40,703 bases of DNA from Tsukamurella sp. M9C (lineage in GTDB: Bacteria > Actinomycetota > Actinomycetes > Mycobacteriales > Mycobacteriaceae), in NCBI RefSeq assembly GCF_020169415.1, contig NZ_JAIULG010000043.1, forward strand, positions 1-40,703, written 5' to 3'. Under the pieces are notes generated by a model, which worked only from the letters and a program-made list of their open reading frames with translations, did no database searches and was not told where the DNA came from. Shown here in pieces: positions 16,621 to 24,193 of this stretch (the first letter of the stretch is position 1; each line of letters begins with the position of its first letter). The position numbers were made by a program, and so were the translations under genes.

Positions 16621-17810
16621 TGCCACCGGCCGTCGTCGTCCTCGGATTCGGCATCTTCGCGCAGGGGACATCGGAGCTGATGCTCGCCGGGATCCTGCCC
16701 GACGTCGCCGCGGACCTGCAGATCTCGATCCCCCGGGCGGGCCTGCTCATCTCGGTCTTCGCGCTGGGCATGATGATCGGCGCCCCGATCCTCGCCCTCG
16801 CCACGCTGCGCTGGCCGAAACGGCGGGCGCTGCTGGTGTTCACCGGGATCTTCGCCGCCACCCATCTGGTCGCCGCGACCACCGACTCCTTCGCGGTCCT
16901 CCTCGCGACCCGGTTCGCCGGTGCCTTCGTCTACGCCGGCTTCTGGGCCGTCGCCGCGACGACGGCGATCGCCCTCGTACCCGCGGACCGTCGGGGGCGC
17001 GCGATGAGCGTCGTCGCCGGCGGGCTCACGCTCGCGACGGTGATCGGCCTGCCCGCCGGGACCGTGCTCGGCCAACACCTCGGCTGGCGCGCGACCTTCC
17101 TCGCGGTCGCGATCGCGACCGTCGTGGCGGGGGTGGCGATCGCGACCACGGTCCCGGCGGGGATCACGGCGAGCGGACCGGCGCGCCCCCGGGAGGAGGT
17201 GCGCGCGCTGCGGACCGGCCGGCTGTGGACGTCGTACGCCATCACCGCGTTCTCCATCGCCGCGCTGCTGATCAGCTTCGGCTACCTCGGCGCGATGCTC
17301 GTGGAGAGCTCGCACGCCGCCCCGGGCACGGTGCCGGTCGTGCTCGCGCTCTACGGCGTGGGCGCCGTGGCCGGGATCGCCGCCGGCGGGCGGCTGGCGG
17401 ACCGTCGACCCGGCTCGGTCCTGGTGGGCGGCACGGCGGCGCTGGCGGTGTCCTCCGTGGCGCTCGCGGTGGCCCTGCCCCATCCGGCCGCCGCCGCGGT
17501 CGCGGCGGCGCTCCTCGGGGCGGCGGGATTCGTGACGAACCCGGCCCTGAACTCGCGGGTCTTCGCCCTCGCCCCGGGTGCGCCGACGCTCGCCCCGGCG
17601 TTCACCGTGGCGGCCTTCAACGTCGGGATCGCGGTGGGGCCGTGGCTGGGCGGAACCCTGCTCGACCTGGGGGCGTCGTACCGCGCTCTACCCCTCGCGG
17701 GCGCGGTCCTCGCCGTCGTCGCCGCCGCGCTCGCGGCGCTGGACGGCGCCGCCGCACGGCGGCCCCGGCCGCCCTCGGAGCGAGCGGCCGTGTGTCTCAC
17801 AGGTTCTTGA
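16620..17810 (+). CDS. MFS drug exporter, Cmx/DHA1-like
   Basis: Proton-coupled efflux protein of 396 residues with about 12 membrane spans. The start resembles chloramphenicol exporters of the Cmx/CmlR type: GFGIFAQGTSELMLAGILPDVAADL in the first span region, followed by LISVFALGMMIGAPILALATLRWPKRRALL with the motif-A loop between spans 2 and 3. GLPAGTVLGQHLGWRATF matches motif C of drug/H+ antiporters. ATG 16620 overlaps the SDR stop. The last 14 bases overlap the convergent AlkD gene. Substrate cannot be assigned from sequence alone. Confidence 0.88.
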   Translation: MPPAVVVLGFGIFAQGTSELMLAGILPDVAADLQISIPRAGLLISVFALGMMIGAPILALATLRWPKRRALLVFTGIFAATHLVAATTDSFAVLLATRFAGAFVYAGFWAVAATTAIALVPADRRGRAMSVVAGGLTLATVIGLPAGTVLGQHLGWRATFLAVAIATVVAGVAIATTVPAGITASGPARPREEVRALRTGRLWTSYAITAFSIAALLISFGYLGAMLVESSHAAPGTVPVVLALYGVGAVAGIAAGGRLADRRPGSVLVGGTAALAVSSVALAVALPHPAAAAVAAALLGAAGFVTNPALNSRVFALAPGAPTLAPAFTVAAFNVGIAVGPWLGGTLLDLGASYRALPLAGAVLAVVAAALAALDGAAARRPRPPSERAAVCLTGS

Positions 17811-18465
17811 GCGCCTCGCGGCGGGAGAGGCCGCTGAGCTCGGCCTCGTGAGCGGCCACGTAGGCGCGGACCCAGTCCGGGTCGGTCTTGGCGTGCTCGC
17901 GCAGCGCCCAGCCGATCGCCTTGCGCAGGAAGAACTCCGACTCGGGCAGGGCGGGTTCGATCACATCGGTGAGCAGCGCGGTGTCGAGTCTGTCCTTCCG
18001 GCCGAGCTGGGAGATGACGGCGAGCCGCCGCAGCCACAGGTCGTCGCCGCGGCTCCACGCGCGGACCACCGCCGCCGTGTCCTCGGGGTGTGCGTCGTGC
18101 AGGGCGGCGATGTGCCGGGCGGTCTCGTCGACGTGGTCCCACCAGGCCCCGGTGACGGCTATGTGCTCGTGCAGCTGGAGCAGCGCGGGGTCGCCCGTGC
18201 CGAGGCGGTAACGCAGGAGATTCTGCGCGGCGTAGCGCTCCTCGCGGTACTCCGCGTCGTCCCACAGCGCGAGGACGACGGCGCGCAACTCGTCGAGGTC
18301 GGCGGGCGGGTGCCGACGTCGCACGGCGGCGGTGATCGTGCGCACCTGTGGCGAGGGCACGCCGAGGAAGGGCATCGCGGACTTCATGTACGCCTGCATC
18401 TTCGGCGCCCGCGCGGGGTCCGCGGCGGCGCGCAGCTCCGTCCGGATCCCGTCGACCAGCTTCAC
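17797..18465 (-). CDS. AlkD-like DNA alkylation-repair glycosylase
   Basis: HEAT-repeat DNA glycosylase of 222 residues that removes alkylated bases without base flipping, as known for the AlkD family. AWWDHVDETARH near residue 108 matches the active-site Trp...Asp region, and ESEFFLRKAIGWALREHAKTDP near 178 is the second family signature. It starts at GTG 18465 in a GTGA overlap with the stop of the upstream siderophore-binding gene, so it should be translated from the same iron-regulated mRNA. That coupling is odd for a repair gene. Confidence 0.9.
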   Translation of the reverse strand: MKLVDGIRTELRAAADPARAPKMQAYMKSAMPFLGVPSPQVRTITAAVRRRHPPADLDELRAVVLALWDDAEYREERYAAQNLLRYRLGTGDPALLQLHEHIAVTGAWWDHVDETARHIAALHDAHPEDTAAVVRAWSRGDDLWLRRLAVISQLGRKDRLDTALLTDVIEPALPESEFFLRKAIGWALREHAKTDPDWVRAYVAAHEAELSGLSRREALKNL

Positions 18466-19487
18466 CTCGTCATCACGCGCGCGATGCTACTCGCGAGGGT
18501 GTCGACGACGGTGGGAATACTGAGCACCGTGCCCCACGTCCACGCACCCGACACCACGGGGTCGTCGATGAACACGGAGCGGCCGGAGCGGACCGCGGGC
18601 ACCGTGCCGTAGATCGGCAGTCCCTCGATCTCGTTCCGGATCGCGGGGGTGCTGCCGATGTTCCACACCAGCACGTCCTGGTTCAGCTCGGCCATGCGCT
18701 CATCGGGCAGGTTCGTGCCGTCGTTGCCGCCGGATCCGCTGCCCGCGACGTCCGGGACGGTGAAACCGAGCTCCGTGAGCAGCCGTGACCGCGGGTCACC
18801 GGGGGAACGCACGAAGGTGGATCCCGGCTGAAAGCGCTCGACGACCACGGCCGTCCGCCCGGCGAACTCGGGATGCGCGCCGCGCACCTGCGCGACCTTC
18901 GCGTTCACGGCGTCGACGGCACGGTCGGCGCCGTCGCGCCGACCGAGAGCGTCGCCCGCGAGGCGCGTCGCGACGTCCCACGGAGCGGTGAACTCCTTGT
19001 ACCCCACAGGCGGGCCGACGGTCGGCGCGATGCGCGAGAGCCGTTCGTACTGTTCGGCGTTCATCTCCGTGTACAGGCCGAGGATGAGGTCGGGGCGGAG
19101 CGCGGCGATCTCCTCGTACCTGTAGTCCGGGGTGCCGGTGAACTTCCCCTTGTTCAGCACGGCGGGGCGCTGCGCGCCGAGCGCCTCCTGCGCCCACGGC
19201 CACGTCGCGAACTCGTAGTCCCCGTACCAGTCCGTGACGCCGGCGAGGGACCCGCCGAGCGCGAGGACGGGGTCCTGGTCGCTGAAGCCGACGGTGACGA
19301 TCCGGCGCGGATCGTCCGGCACGACGGTGCTCCCCCGCAGGTGTTCGACGGTCCGCTTCCCGGGCGCGGCCGGGTCCGGCTCCCCCGCGCCGCAGGCCAC
19401 GGCCAGGGTCGCCGCCCCGAGGAGTCCCGCGCCGCGGAGCAGATCGCGGCGGGTGGCGGGGCGGGCGAGCGGCGCGGCGACGGGCAT
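18462..19487 (-). CDS. Iron-siderophore ABC transporter substrate-binding lipoprotein
   Basis: FepB/FhuD-type periplasmic-binding protein of 341 residues, lipid-anchored outside the membrane. The N-terminus TRRDLLRGAGLLGAATLAVAC combines a twin-arginine motif with a lipobox ending at Cys. The body has the type III binding-protein pattern: DDPRRIVTVGFSDQDPVLALGG, YEEIAALRPDLILGLYTEMN, and YERLSRIAPTVGPP. No permease or ATPase gene is adjacent, so it must serve a transporter encoded elsewhere. AGGAG lies six bases before the ATG. An iron box overlaps that site. Confidence 0.92.
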   Translation of the reverse strand: MPVAAPLARPATRRDLLRGAGLLGAATLAVACGAGEPDPAAPGKRTVEHLRGSTVVPDDPRRIVTVGFSDQDPVLALGGSLAGVTDWYGDYEFATWPWAQEALGAQRPAVLNKGKFTGTPDYRYEEIAALRPDLILGLYTEMNAEQYERLSRIAPTVGPPVGYKEFTAPWDVATRLAGDALGRRDGADRAVDAVNAKVAQVRGAHPEFAGRTAVVVERFQPGSTFVRSPGDPRSRLLTELGFTVPDVAGSGSGGNDGTNLPDERMAELNQDVLVWNIGSTPAIRNEIEGLPIYGTVPAVRSGRSVFIDDPVVSGAWTWGTVLSIPTVVDTLASSIARVMTR

Positions 19488-19497
19488 GCGATTCTCC

Positions 19498-19516
19498 TAA
19501 GGTTTGGCTAACCTAG
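19498..19516 (-). promoter_or_regulatory. IdeR/DtxR iron box
   Basis: TAAGGTTTGGCTAACCTAG matches the IdeR consensus TTAGGTTAGSCTAACCTAA at 16 of 19 positions by hand count. It starts 11 bases upstream of the lipoprotein ATG and overlaps its Shine-Dalgarno sequence, so iron-loaded IdeR would repress the operon. Confidence 0.75.
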
Positions 19517-19529
19517 TGAACCACAGGCG

Positions 19530-20603
19530 TCAGCGCACGCCCCCGCTGTTCGTGCCCCGCCAGCGCAGCGGCGCCTCCTCGTACTCCTCGGCGATGTGCG
19601 CCGCCATCCCGACGGTCCGGCCGTACTGGAACAGCACCTCGGTGGCGCGCGCGGGGAGCCCGAGCGTGTGCGCGACCGCCGCTCCCGCGAGGTCGATGTT
19701 GACGGACCGGCCGGTCCGGGCGGCGAGGTCCGCGACCGCCCGCAGCGCCGGTGCGTCGGGGCGGTCCGCCCTCATCAGGCCCAGCACGACGGTGGCCCGC
19801 GGGTCCTCGCCGGTGTAGACGATGTGGCCGAAGCCCGCGAGGTGCCCGCCCCACGCCGCGTCCGCGATCGCCGCGTCGATGTCGCCGCCGTCCAGCACCC
19901 GCCCGAGCATCGCGTGGGCGGCTGCCGGCGCGCCGCCGTGCAGCACGCCCGCCATCGCCCCGTACCCGGCCAGCAGCGCGTCGTAGAAGCCCGCGCGCGC
20001 CGACGCCGCGACCCGCGCGGCCGTCGTCGACGCGGCCAGGCCGTTGTCGATCAGGCACGTGGCGAGCGCGTCGACCCAGTGGTGATCGAGGCGGGCCTCC
20101 GGTACCAGCCCCGCGAGCACCGGCAGCAGGCCGAGCGTGCGCTCGGCGACGTGGGACCGGTCCGCCCGCACTGGATCCCGCGCCGCGAGCAGCGCGACGG
20201 CCAGCGGGATCCTGCGCTCGAGCGCTACCGTCCGCGCGACGTCCAGGTCGACGGCCGGCGGGGCGGCGACCTGGTCCGCCTCCAACGCGAAGCGCGCGGC
20301 CGCCGCGAAATCCATCGTCGCGCAGACCTCCGCGATGGGACGGCCGCGCAGATACAGCGCGTCGCCGCGGAGCGCCGAGACCCGCGTGGTCACGGCCCGG
20401 AACCGGAGCAGGCGGTCGGCCTCCCGCCGGCCGTCGTGCTTGACCGCGGCGAGGGAGTCGACCTCGGTGCGGTCGAACAGCGACTCCGCTTGCCCCGGCA
20501 TGCGCCGCGAGTGCAGCACGCCGCGACTGACGTAGGAGTACAGGGTGCCGCGTTTGACCCCGAGCCGCTCCGCGGCCTCCGAGGTCGTGATCCACCGGTC
20601 CAC
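19530..20603 (-). CDS. Citrate synthase-like protein with N-terminal helix-turn-helix
   Basis: A 357-residue fusion. Residues 1-50 form a MerR/excisionase-type helix-turn-helix (TTSEAAERLGVKRGTLYSYVSRGVL). The rest is a citrate synthase fold with VLHGGAP (first active-site His), GFGHIVYTGEDPR (second His and Arg) and NIDLAG (the catalytic Asp position). All three key residues therefore look intact. The domain is shorter than full citrate synthases. It is divergent from a second citrate synthase over 54 bases of palindromes, suggesting a metabolite-sensing autoregulator or a DNA-tethered enzyme; paired genes of this kind occur in other actinobacteria. GTG 20603 lacks a ribosome-binding site. 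Confidence 0.85.
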   Translation of the reverse strand: MDRWITTSEAAERLGVKRGTLYSYVSRGVLHSRRMPGQAESLFDRTEVDSLAAVKHDGRREADRLLRFRAVTTRVSALRGDALYLRGRPIAEVCATMDFAAAARFALEADQVAAPPAVDLDVARTVALERRIPLAVALLAARDPVRADRSHVAERTLGLLPVLAGLVPEARLDHHWVDALATCLIDNGLAASTTAARVAASARAGFYDALLAGYGAMAGVLHGGAPAAAHAMLGRVLDGGDIDAAIADAAWGGHLAGFGHIVYTGEDPRATVVLGLMRADRPDAPALRAVADLAARTGRSVNIDLAGAAVAHTLGLPARATEVLFQYGRTVGMAAHIAEEYEEAPLRWRGTNSGGVR

Positions 20604-20605
20604 GA

Positions 20606-20638
20606 GTTGATTGAATCAACATTGCGGGTATTGATCAA
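20606..20638. promoter_or_regulatory. Operator palindromes between the citrate synthase genes
   Basis: GTTGATTGAATCAAC at 20606-20620 is a perfect 15-base palindrome, and TTGATCAA at 20631-20638 a perfect eight-base one sharing the TTGAT half-site. Their centres are about two helical turns apart (roughly 22 bases). The first is three bases upstream of the HTH-citrate synthase GTG and would cover its promoter. Binding by that gene's HTH domain is the natural guess. Confidence 0.6.
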
Positions 20639-20657
20639 CATCGCCCACACTCGGGGC

Positions 20658-21773
20658 ATGACCACACCGCTCATCGCCCCGGCCGGGCTCAAGAACGTCA
20701 TCGTGACCGACACCGAGATCGGCGACGTCCGCGGCGAGGAGGGCTACTTCCACTACCGCGGCCACGACGCCACGCGCCTCGCGGCGGAGGTCACCTTCGA
20801 GGACGCCTGGCACCTCGTGCTGTTCGGCCGCCTGCCCGGGCCGTCCGACGGTGCCGCCTTCGCCCGTCGCGCCGGCGCCCTGCGGGTCCTGCCGGGCGGC
20901 GTGCTCGACCTGCTGCGGGCCACCGTCGGGCCGAATACCGAGCCGATGCACGCACTGCGCCTGGCGCTCGCCGGCCTCGGCCTCGGCGACCGGCCGCTCA
21001 TGGACGTGCCGGAGGCCGAACGGGCCGAGGCCGCGCTGCGGTACGCCGCGGCGACTCCGGCCATCCTGGCCGCGGCGCACCGTCTGGCCCGGGGCGAGGT
21101 GCCCCTCGATGCCGACCCGGACGCCGACCACGCCGCCGACTACCTGCGGATGGCGACCGGGACCACGGACGCGGCCGCCGCGGCCGCGCTGCAGACCTAC
21201 CTGGTCGCGACGATCGACCACGGCTTCAACGCCTCGACCTTCGCCGGCCGGGTGATCGCCTCCACGGGCTCCGACATGTCCTCGTGCCTGCTGGGTGCGC
21301 TCGGGGCCTTCCTCGGGCCGCTGCACGGCGGAGCACCGAGCCGAGCGCTGGCGGCGCTCGACGAGATCGGCGATCCCGCGAACACCCGCGCCTGGGTGCG
21401 CGGGAAGATCGCCCGCGACGAGAAGATCATGGGCTTCGGGCACGCCGTCTACCGCACGCACGACCCGCGGTCGGAGCTGCTCAAGGAGGTGGTGACCCGG
21501 TTCGACTCCCCGCTGGTGCGCCGGGCGCGCGCGGTCGAGGCCGAGATCGAGACGGGGATCAACGAACTCAAGCCGGGCAGGCGGCTGTACGCGAACGTCG
21601 AGTTCTACGCGGGCGTGCTGATGACCGAGGTGGGCCTGCCGCCGTCCATGTTCACGCCGACGTTCGGCGTCGCCCGCGTGGTCGGTTGGACCGCGAACAT
21701 CCTCGAGCAGGTCCGCCAGGGCAAGATCATCCGGCCCTCCGCGCAGTACGTCGGGCCGGAGAATTTGCAGTAA
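20658..21773 (+). CDS. Citrate synthase (citrate/2-methylcitrate synthase family)
   Basis: Condenses acetyl-CoA (or propionyl-CoA) with oxaloacetate; 371 residues. Family motifs in order: FHYRGHDATRLA near residue 33, DHGFNASTFAGRV, GPLHGGAPSRAL (first catalytic His), MGFGHAVYRTHDPR (second His and the Arg) and ANVEFYAGVLM. In the last motif Glu stands where most citrate synthases carry the catalytic Asp; the same NVEFYAG is, from memory, usual in the actinobacterial 'citrate synthase 2' group. The ATG at 20658 has only a weak GGGG upstream. Its stop codon region doubles as the promoter of the next gene. Confidence 0.9.
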   Translation: MTTPLIAPAGLKNVIVTDTEIGDVRGEEGYFHYRGHDATRLAAEVTFEDAWHLVLFGRLPGPSDGAAFARRAGALRVLPGGVLDLLRATVGPNTEPMHALRLALAGLGLGDRPLMDVPEAERAEAALRYAAATPAILAAAHRLARGEVPLDADPDADHAADYLRMATGTTDAAAAAALQTYLVATIDHGFNASTFAGRVIASTGSDMSSCLLGALGAFLGPLHGGAPSRALAALDEIGDPANTRAWVRGKIARDEKIMGFGHAVYRTHDPRSELLKEVVTRFDSPLVRRARAVEAEIETGINELKPGRRLYANVEFYAGVLMTEVGLPPSMFTPTFGVARVVGWTANILEQVRQGKIIRPSAQYVGPENLQ

Positions 21774-21782
21774 CACCGTCTG
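21764..21782 (+). promoter_or_regulatory. Promoter of GNAT-like gene A, overlapping the citrate synthase stop
   Basis: TTTGCAG followed by TAACAC (21771-21776) lies six bases before GTG 21783. The TAA of the hexamer is also the stop codon of the citrate synthase gene. The same TTTGCAGTARCA string precedes two of the downstream paralogs. Confidence 0.45.
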
Positions 21783-22898
21783 GTGGGCATCGATCCCGCA
21801 TCCGGTCGCTACCGGATCGGCGACCACGTCCTCGAGCTCCGCGCTCCGCGGCTCGGGGACGCGGACTCCTGGCGCACCACCAACCTCCTGTACGAGAAGC
21901 GCCTGCGCCCCGCGTTCGGCACCGCGACGACGGACTGGAGCACGGAGCACTCCGCCGCCGCCTGGGCGGACCGGTGGTGGCGGGCGCGCACCGACCCGTT
22001 CGTCGTACACGCCCGGGTGCTCGTCGCCGAGGACGGTCCCGTAGCCCATGTGGTGGGACAGGTCGACCACGTGGGGCCGGACCGGCGCACCGGTCACGTC
22101 GAGAGCTCCATCTGGCTCGCCGGCGTCCCGCATTCCACCCCGGTGTCCCGGTGGGCGCTCGCGACGACAGTGCTCGACGTCCTCCGGACGCACCCGGAGG
22201 TGCCGCGGGTCGTCGCCCCGGTGTACGTGCACAACCGCCCCGCGATCGCCCTCCTCGGATCGGTCGGCTTCCACCACGTGCAGACCCTGTTCCAGCTCCG
22301 CGAGTACGCCGGGGAGCCCGTCGACCACGACGTCTTCGCCGTCGAGAACTCCGCGGCGAGCCGGGTGGAGCTGGAACGGATCCTGGACGCGCTCGCCGCG
22401 CAACCCCTGCCCGCACGGCGGGCCGAGAAGCCGTCCGTGTCCGCGGCGTTCGGCGCGGCCCACCTCGCCGTTCGCCGCCTACGTGCGCGCACGACACCCT
22501 CGCGGCCCGCGGACCCGCTCCTGCCGGCCGTCACCCACACCGCCGACCGGCACACCGTCGCGTTCGATGCCGGTCGCGATGCGAGGTATCGGGTGCACAT
22601 GGACGGCGCCCCCATGGGCGACCTGGAGGTGACCGTCGACCTGGGGACCTCGACCACCGAGATCGTCGACCGGCTCGCCCCGAGCGCGGTTCCCGAGGCC
22701 GGCGGCGTCGTCGCCGCCGCGTGTCGCGCGGCCGCGGCACGCCAGAGGACGCGGCGCCCCACGATCGCGCTGGCCGATCGGCATGCCACCGCCTCCCAGG
22801 AGCTCGTCGCCCTCGGCTTCCTCTCCGAAGGGCCCGCGCTCCCGTCCCGCGGCGACGAGCGCACCCCACGAGAGTCGTGGACCCGGCTCCGGGAGTGA
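21783..22898 (+). CDS. GNAT-like two-domain protein, paralog A
   Basis: First of four tandem paralogs, 371 residues. Residues about 7-190 resemble RimJ/RimL-type N-acetyltransferases: LELRAPRLGDADSWR, KRLRPAFG, DWSTEHSAAAW, HVESSIWLAG, then NRPAIALLGSVGFHHV. The Q/R-x-x-G-x-G/A loop that binds acetyl-CoA is not there; the equivalent stretch reads GVPHSTPVSRWAL. After a basic linker, residues about 255-371 form a second, shorter GNAT-like unit (MDGAPMGDLEVTVDLGTSTT, then IALADRHATASQELVALGF). Function is unknown; acyl transfer is uncertain. Start chosen from the TAACAC hexamer six bases upstream. Confidence 0.75.
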   Translation: MGIDPASGRYRIGDHVLELRAPRLGDADSWRTTNLLYEKRLRPAFGTATTDWSTEHSAAAWADRWWRARTDPFVVHARVLVAEDGPVAHVVGQVDHVGPDRRTGHVESSIWLAGVPHSTPVSRWALATTVLDVLRTHPEVPRVVAPVYVHNRPAIALLGSVGFHHVQTLFQLREYAGEPVDHDVFAVENSAASRVELERILDALAAQPLPARRAEKPSVSAAFGAAHLAVRRLRARTTPSRPADPLLPAVTHTADRHTVAFDAGRDARYRVHMDGAPMGDLEVTVDLGTSTTEIVDRLAPSAVPEAGGVVAAACRAAAARQRTRRPTIALADRHATASQELVALGFLSEGPALPSRGDERTPRESWTRLRE

Positions 22899-22943
22899 GT
22901 CGTCGATCACTCGATGCAGCCGCCGCAGCGCATCACAACACTG

Positions 22944-22964
22944 TTTGCAGTAGCATCGCCGGGC
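22944..22964 (+). promoter_or_regulatory. Promoter of GNAT-like gene B
   Basis: TTTGCAGTAGCAT with -10 TAGCAT at 22951-22956, eight bases before GTG 22965. No ribosome-binding site is present. The remaining 45 bases back to gene A show no terminator. Confidence 0.45.
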
Positions 22965-24089
22965 GTGACGATGCCCTCGCACGCCGGCCGCTACAGGATC
23001 GGCGACCACACCATCGAACTCCGCGCTCCACGCCTGTCCGACGCCCGATCCTGGCGGAGCACGGTGCTCGAGCACGAGGAGCGACTCCGCCCCGCGTTCG
23101 CCACCCCGGACACGGACTGGGCGACGGAGCACTCCACCGCCGCGTGGGCGGAGCAGTGGTGGAGCTCCCGAAACGCCGAGACCACCGTGCTCTCACGCGT
23201 GCTCACCGTCGACGATGGCGCGGGCCAGCGGGTCGTCGGCCAACAGGCGATGCTCGGACCCGACCCGCGCGCCGGACACGTCGAATCCCTCACGTGGGTC
23301 GTCGGCCTGCCCGAGTCGAAGGCGGTCACGCTCTGGATGTCGGCTGTGAACGTCCTGGACACGTTCGCGCAGTCCCCCCATGTCTCGGCGGTCCTGGCCG
23401 TGCAGCCCGTGGAGAATCGTGGCTCGCTCGCGCTGGCCAAGGCGCTCGGCTTCACCTATCTCCAGACCGCGCGCTCACTGCGCATCTACGAAGGCGAACC
23501 CGTCGATCACACCATCTACGTCATGCACAACACCGCCGAATCCCGGCGTGACCTGCAGCGGATCATCGACTCGGTCGACCCACAACCCTTGCCGGCGAGC
23601 CGCGCGCCGCTGCCACCCGCCCACGCGGCGGTCGACCTGGCCCGGATCGGCGTCCGACGCCTGCGTGCCGGTCGCGCGGCGGGACGGGCCGTCCCCACCC
23701 GCGCGTTCCCGTCGCTCGCGCGCACCGACGACGGACTCGACATCGCTTTCGGGGCTCCGCGCGACGGACGCCATCCCGTGACCGTCGACGGTGCGCCGCT
23801 CGGTGCACTCGAGATCGACGTCGACGGCGGGAGCTCGACGACCACGATCATCGACCGGCTGCGCGCCGACGCGCCGTCCGCCCTCGCGGCCGCGGTCATC
23901 GTCGCCGCCTGCCGCGCCGCGACGGAACGCCAGCACACCCGGCGCCTCACCGTGGCGCTGGCCGATCGGCACTCCCCCGCTCGCGACGCGCTCGCCGCGA
24001 TCGGCTTCGCCTCCGAGGGAAAGACCCTACCGACGCTCGGGGACGAGGGCACGCCGCGCGAATCGTGGACCCGCCTCCGGGCGGAGTGA
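22965..24089 (+). CDS. GNAT-like two-domain protein, paralog B
   Basis: 374 residues, collinear with paralogs A and C: GRYRIGDHTIELRAPRLSDARSW, RLRPAFATPDTDWATEHSTAAWAEQWW, GHVESLTWVVGLPESKAVTLW, SLALAKALGFTYLQTARSL, then a linker and the C-terminal unit ending GDEGTPRESWTRLRAE. As in A, no canonical acetyl-CoA loop is visible. GTG 22965 and ATG 22971 are both possible; the TAGCAT hexamer favours 22965 on a leaderless or nearly leaderless mRNA. The stop at 24087 is followed six bases later by a second in-frame TGA, which aligns with the stop of paralog D and leads into a truB remnant. Confidence 0.75.
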   Translation: MTMPSHAGRYRIGDHTIELRAPRLSDARSWRSTVLEHEERLRPAFATPDTDWATEHSTAAWAEQWWSSRNAETTVLSRVLTVDDGAGQRVVGQQAMLGPDPRAGHVESLTWVVGLPESKAVTLWMSAVNVLDTFAQSPHVSAVLAVQPVENRGSLALAKALGFTYLQTARSLRIYEGEPVDHTIYVMHNTAESRRDLQRIIDSVDPQPLPASRAPLPPAHAAVDLARIGVRRLRAGRAAGRAVPTRAFPSLARTDDGLDIAFGAPRDGRHPVTVDGAPLGALEIDVDGGSSTTTIIDRLRADAPSALAAAVIVAACRAATERQHTRRLTVALADRHSPARDALAAIGFASEGKTLPTLGDEGTPRESWTRLRAE

Positions 24090-24092
24090 CCT

Positions 24093-24155
24093 TGACCGCT
24101 CGGGCGGCGGGCCGGACCACGAGGACGGAGTTCACGCACTTCCCCTACTTCTTCG
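24093..24155 (-). pseudogene. Relic of the truB 3' end
   Basis: Bases 24093-24145 match 25852-25904 (end of paralog D plus the truB tail) at 45 of 53 positions by hand alignment. Read on the minus strand the relic encodes GKCVNSVLVVRPAA, against [14 protein letters not shown] in TruB. The truB stop has become CGA, and TAG interrupts the frame upstream. Weaker similarity continues to about 24155. It shows that the array grew by duplication of a segment spanning a paralog's 3' end and the adjoining truB tail. Confidence 0.75.
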
Positions 24156-24173
24156 CGCGTCACTGCAGAGAGT

Positions 24174-24193
24174 ATTTGCAGTAGCATTGTCGG
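24174..24193 (+). promoter_or_regulatory. Promoter of GNAT-like gene C
   Basis: TATTTGCAGTAGCAT, with -10 TAGCAT at 24182-24187 exactly six bases before GTG 24194. No ribosome-binding site is seen. Confidence 0.5.
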
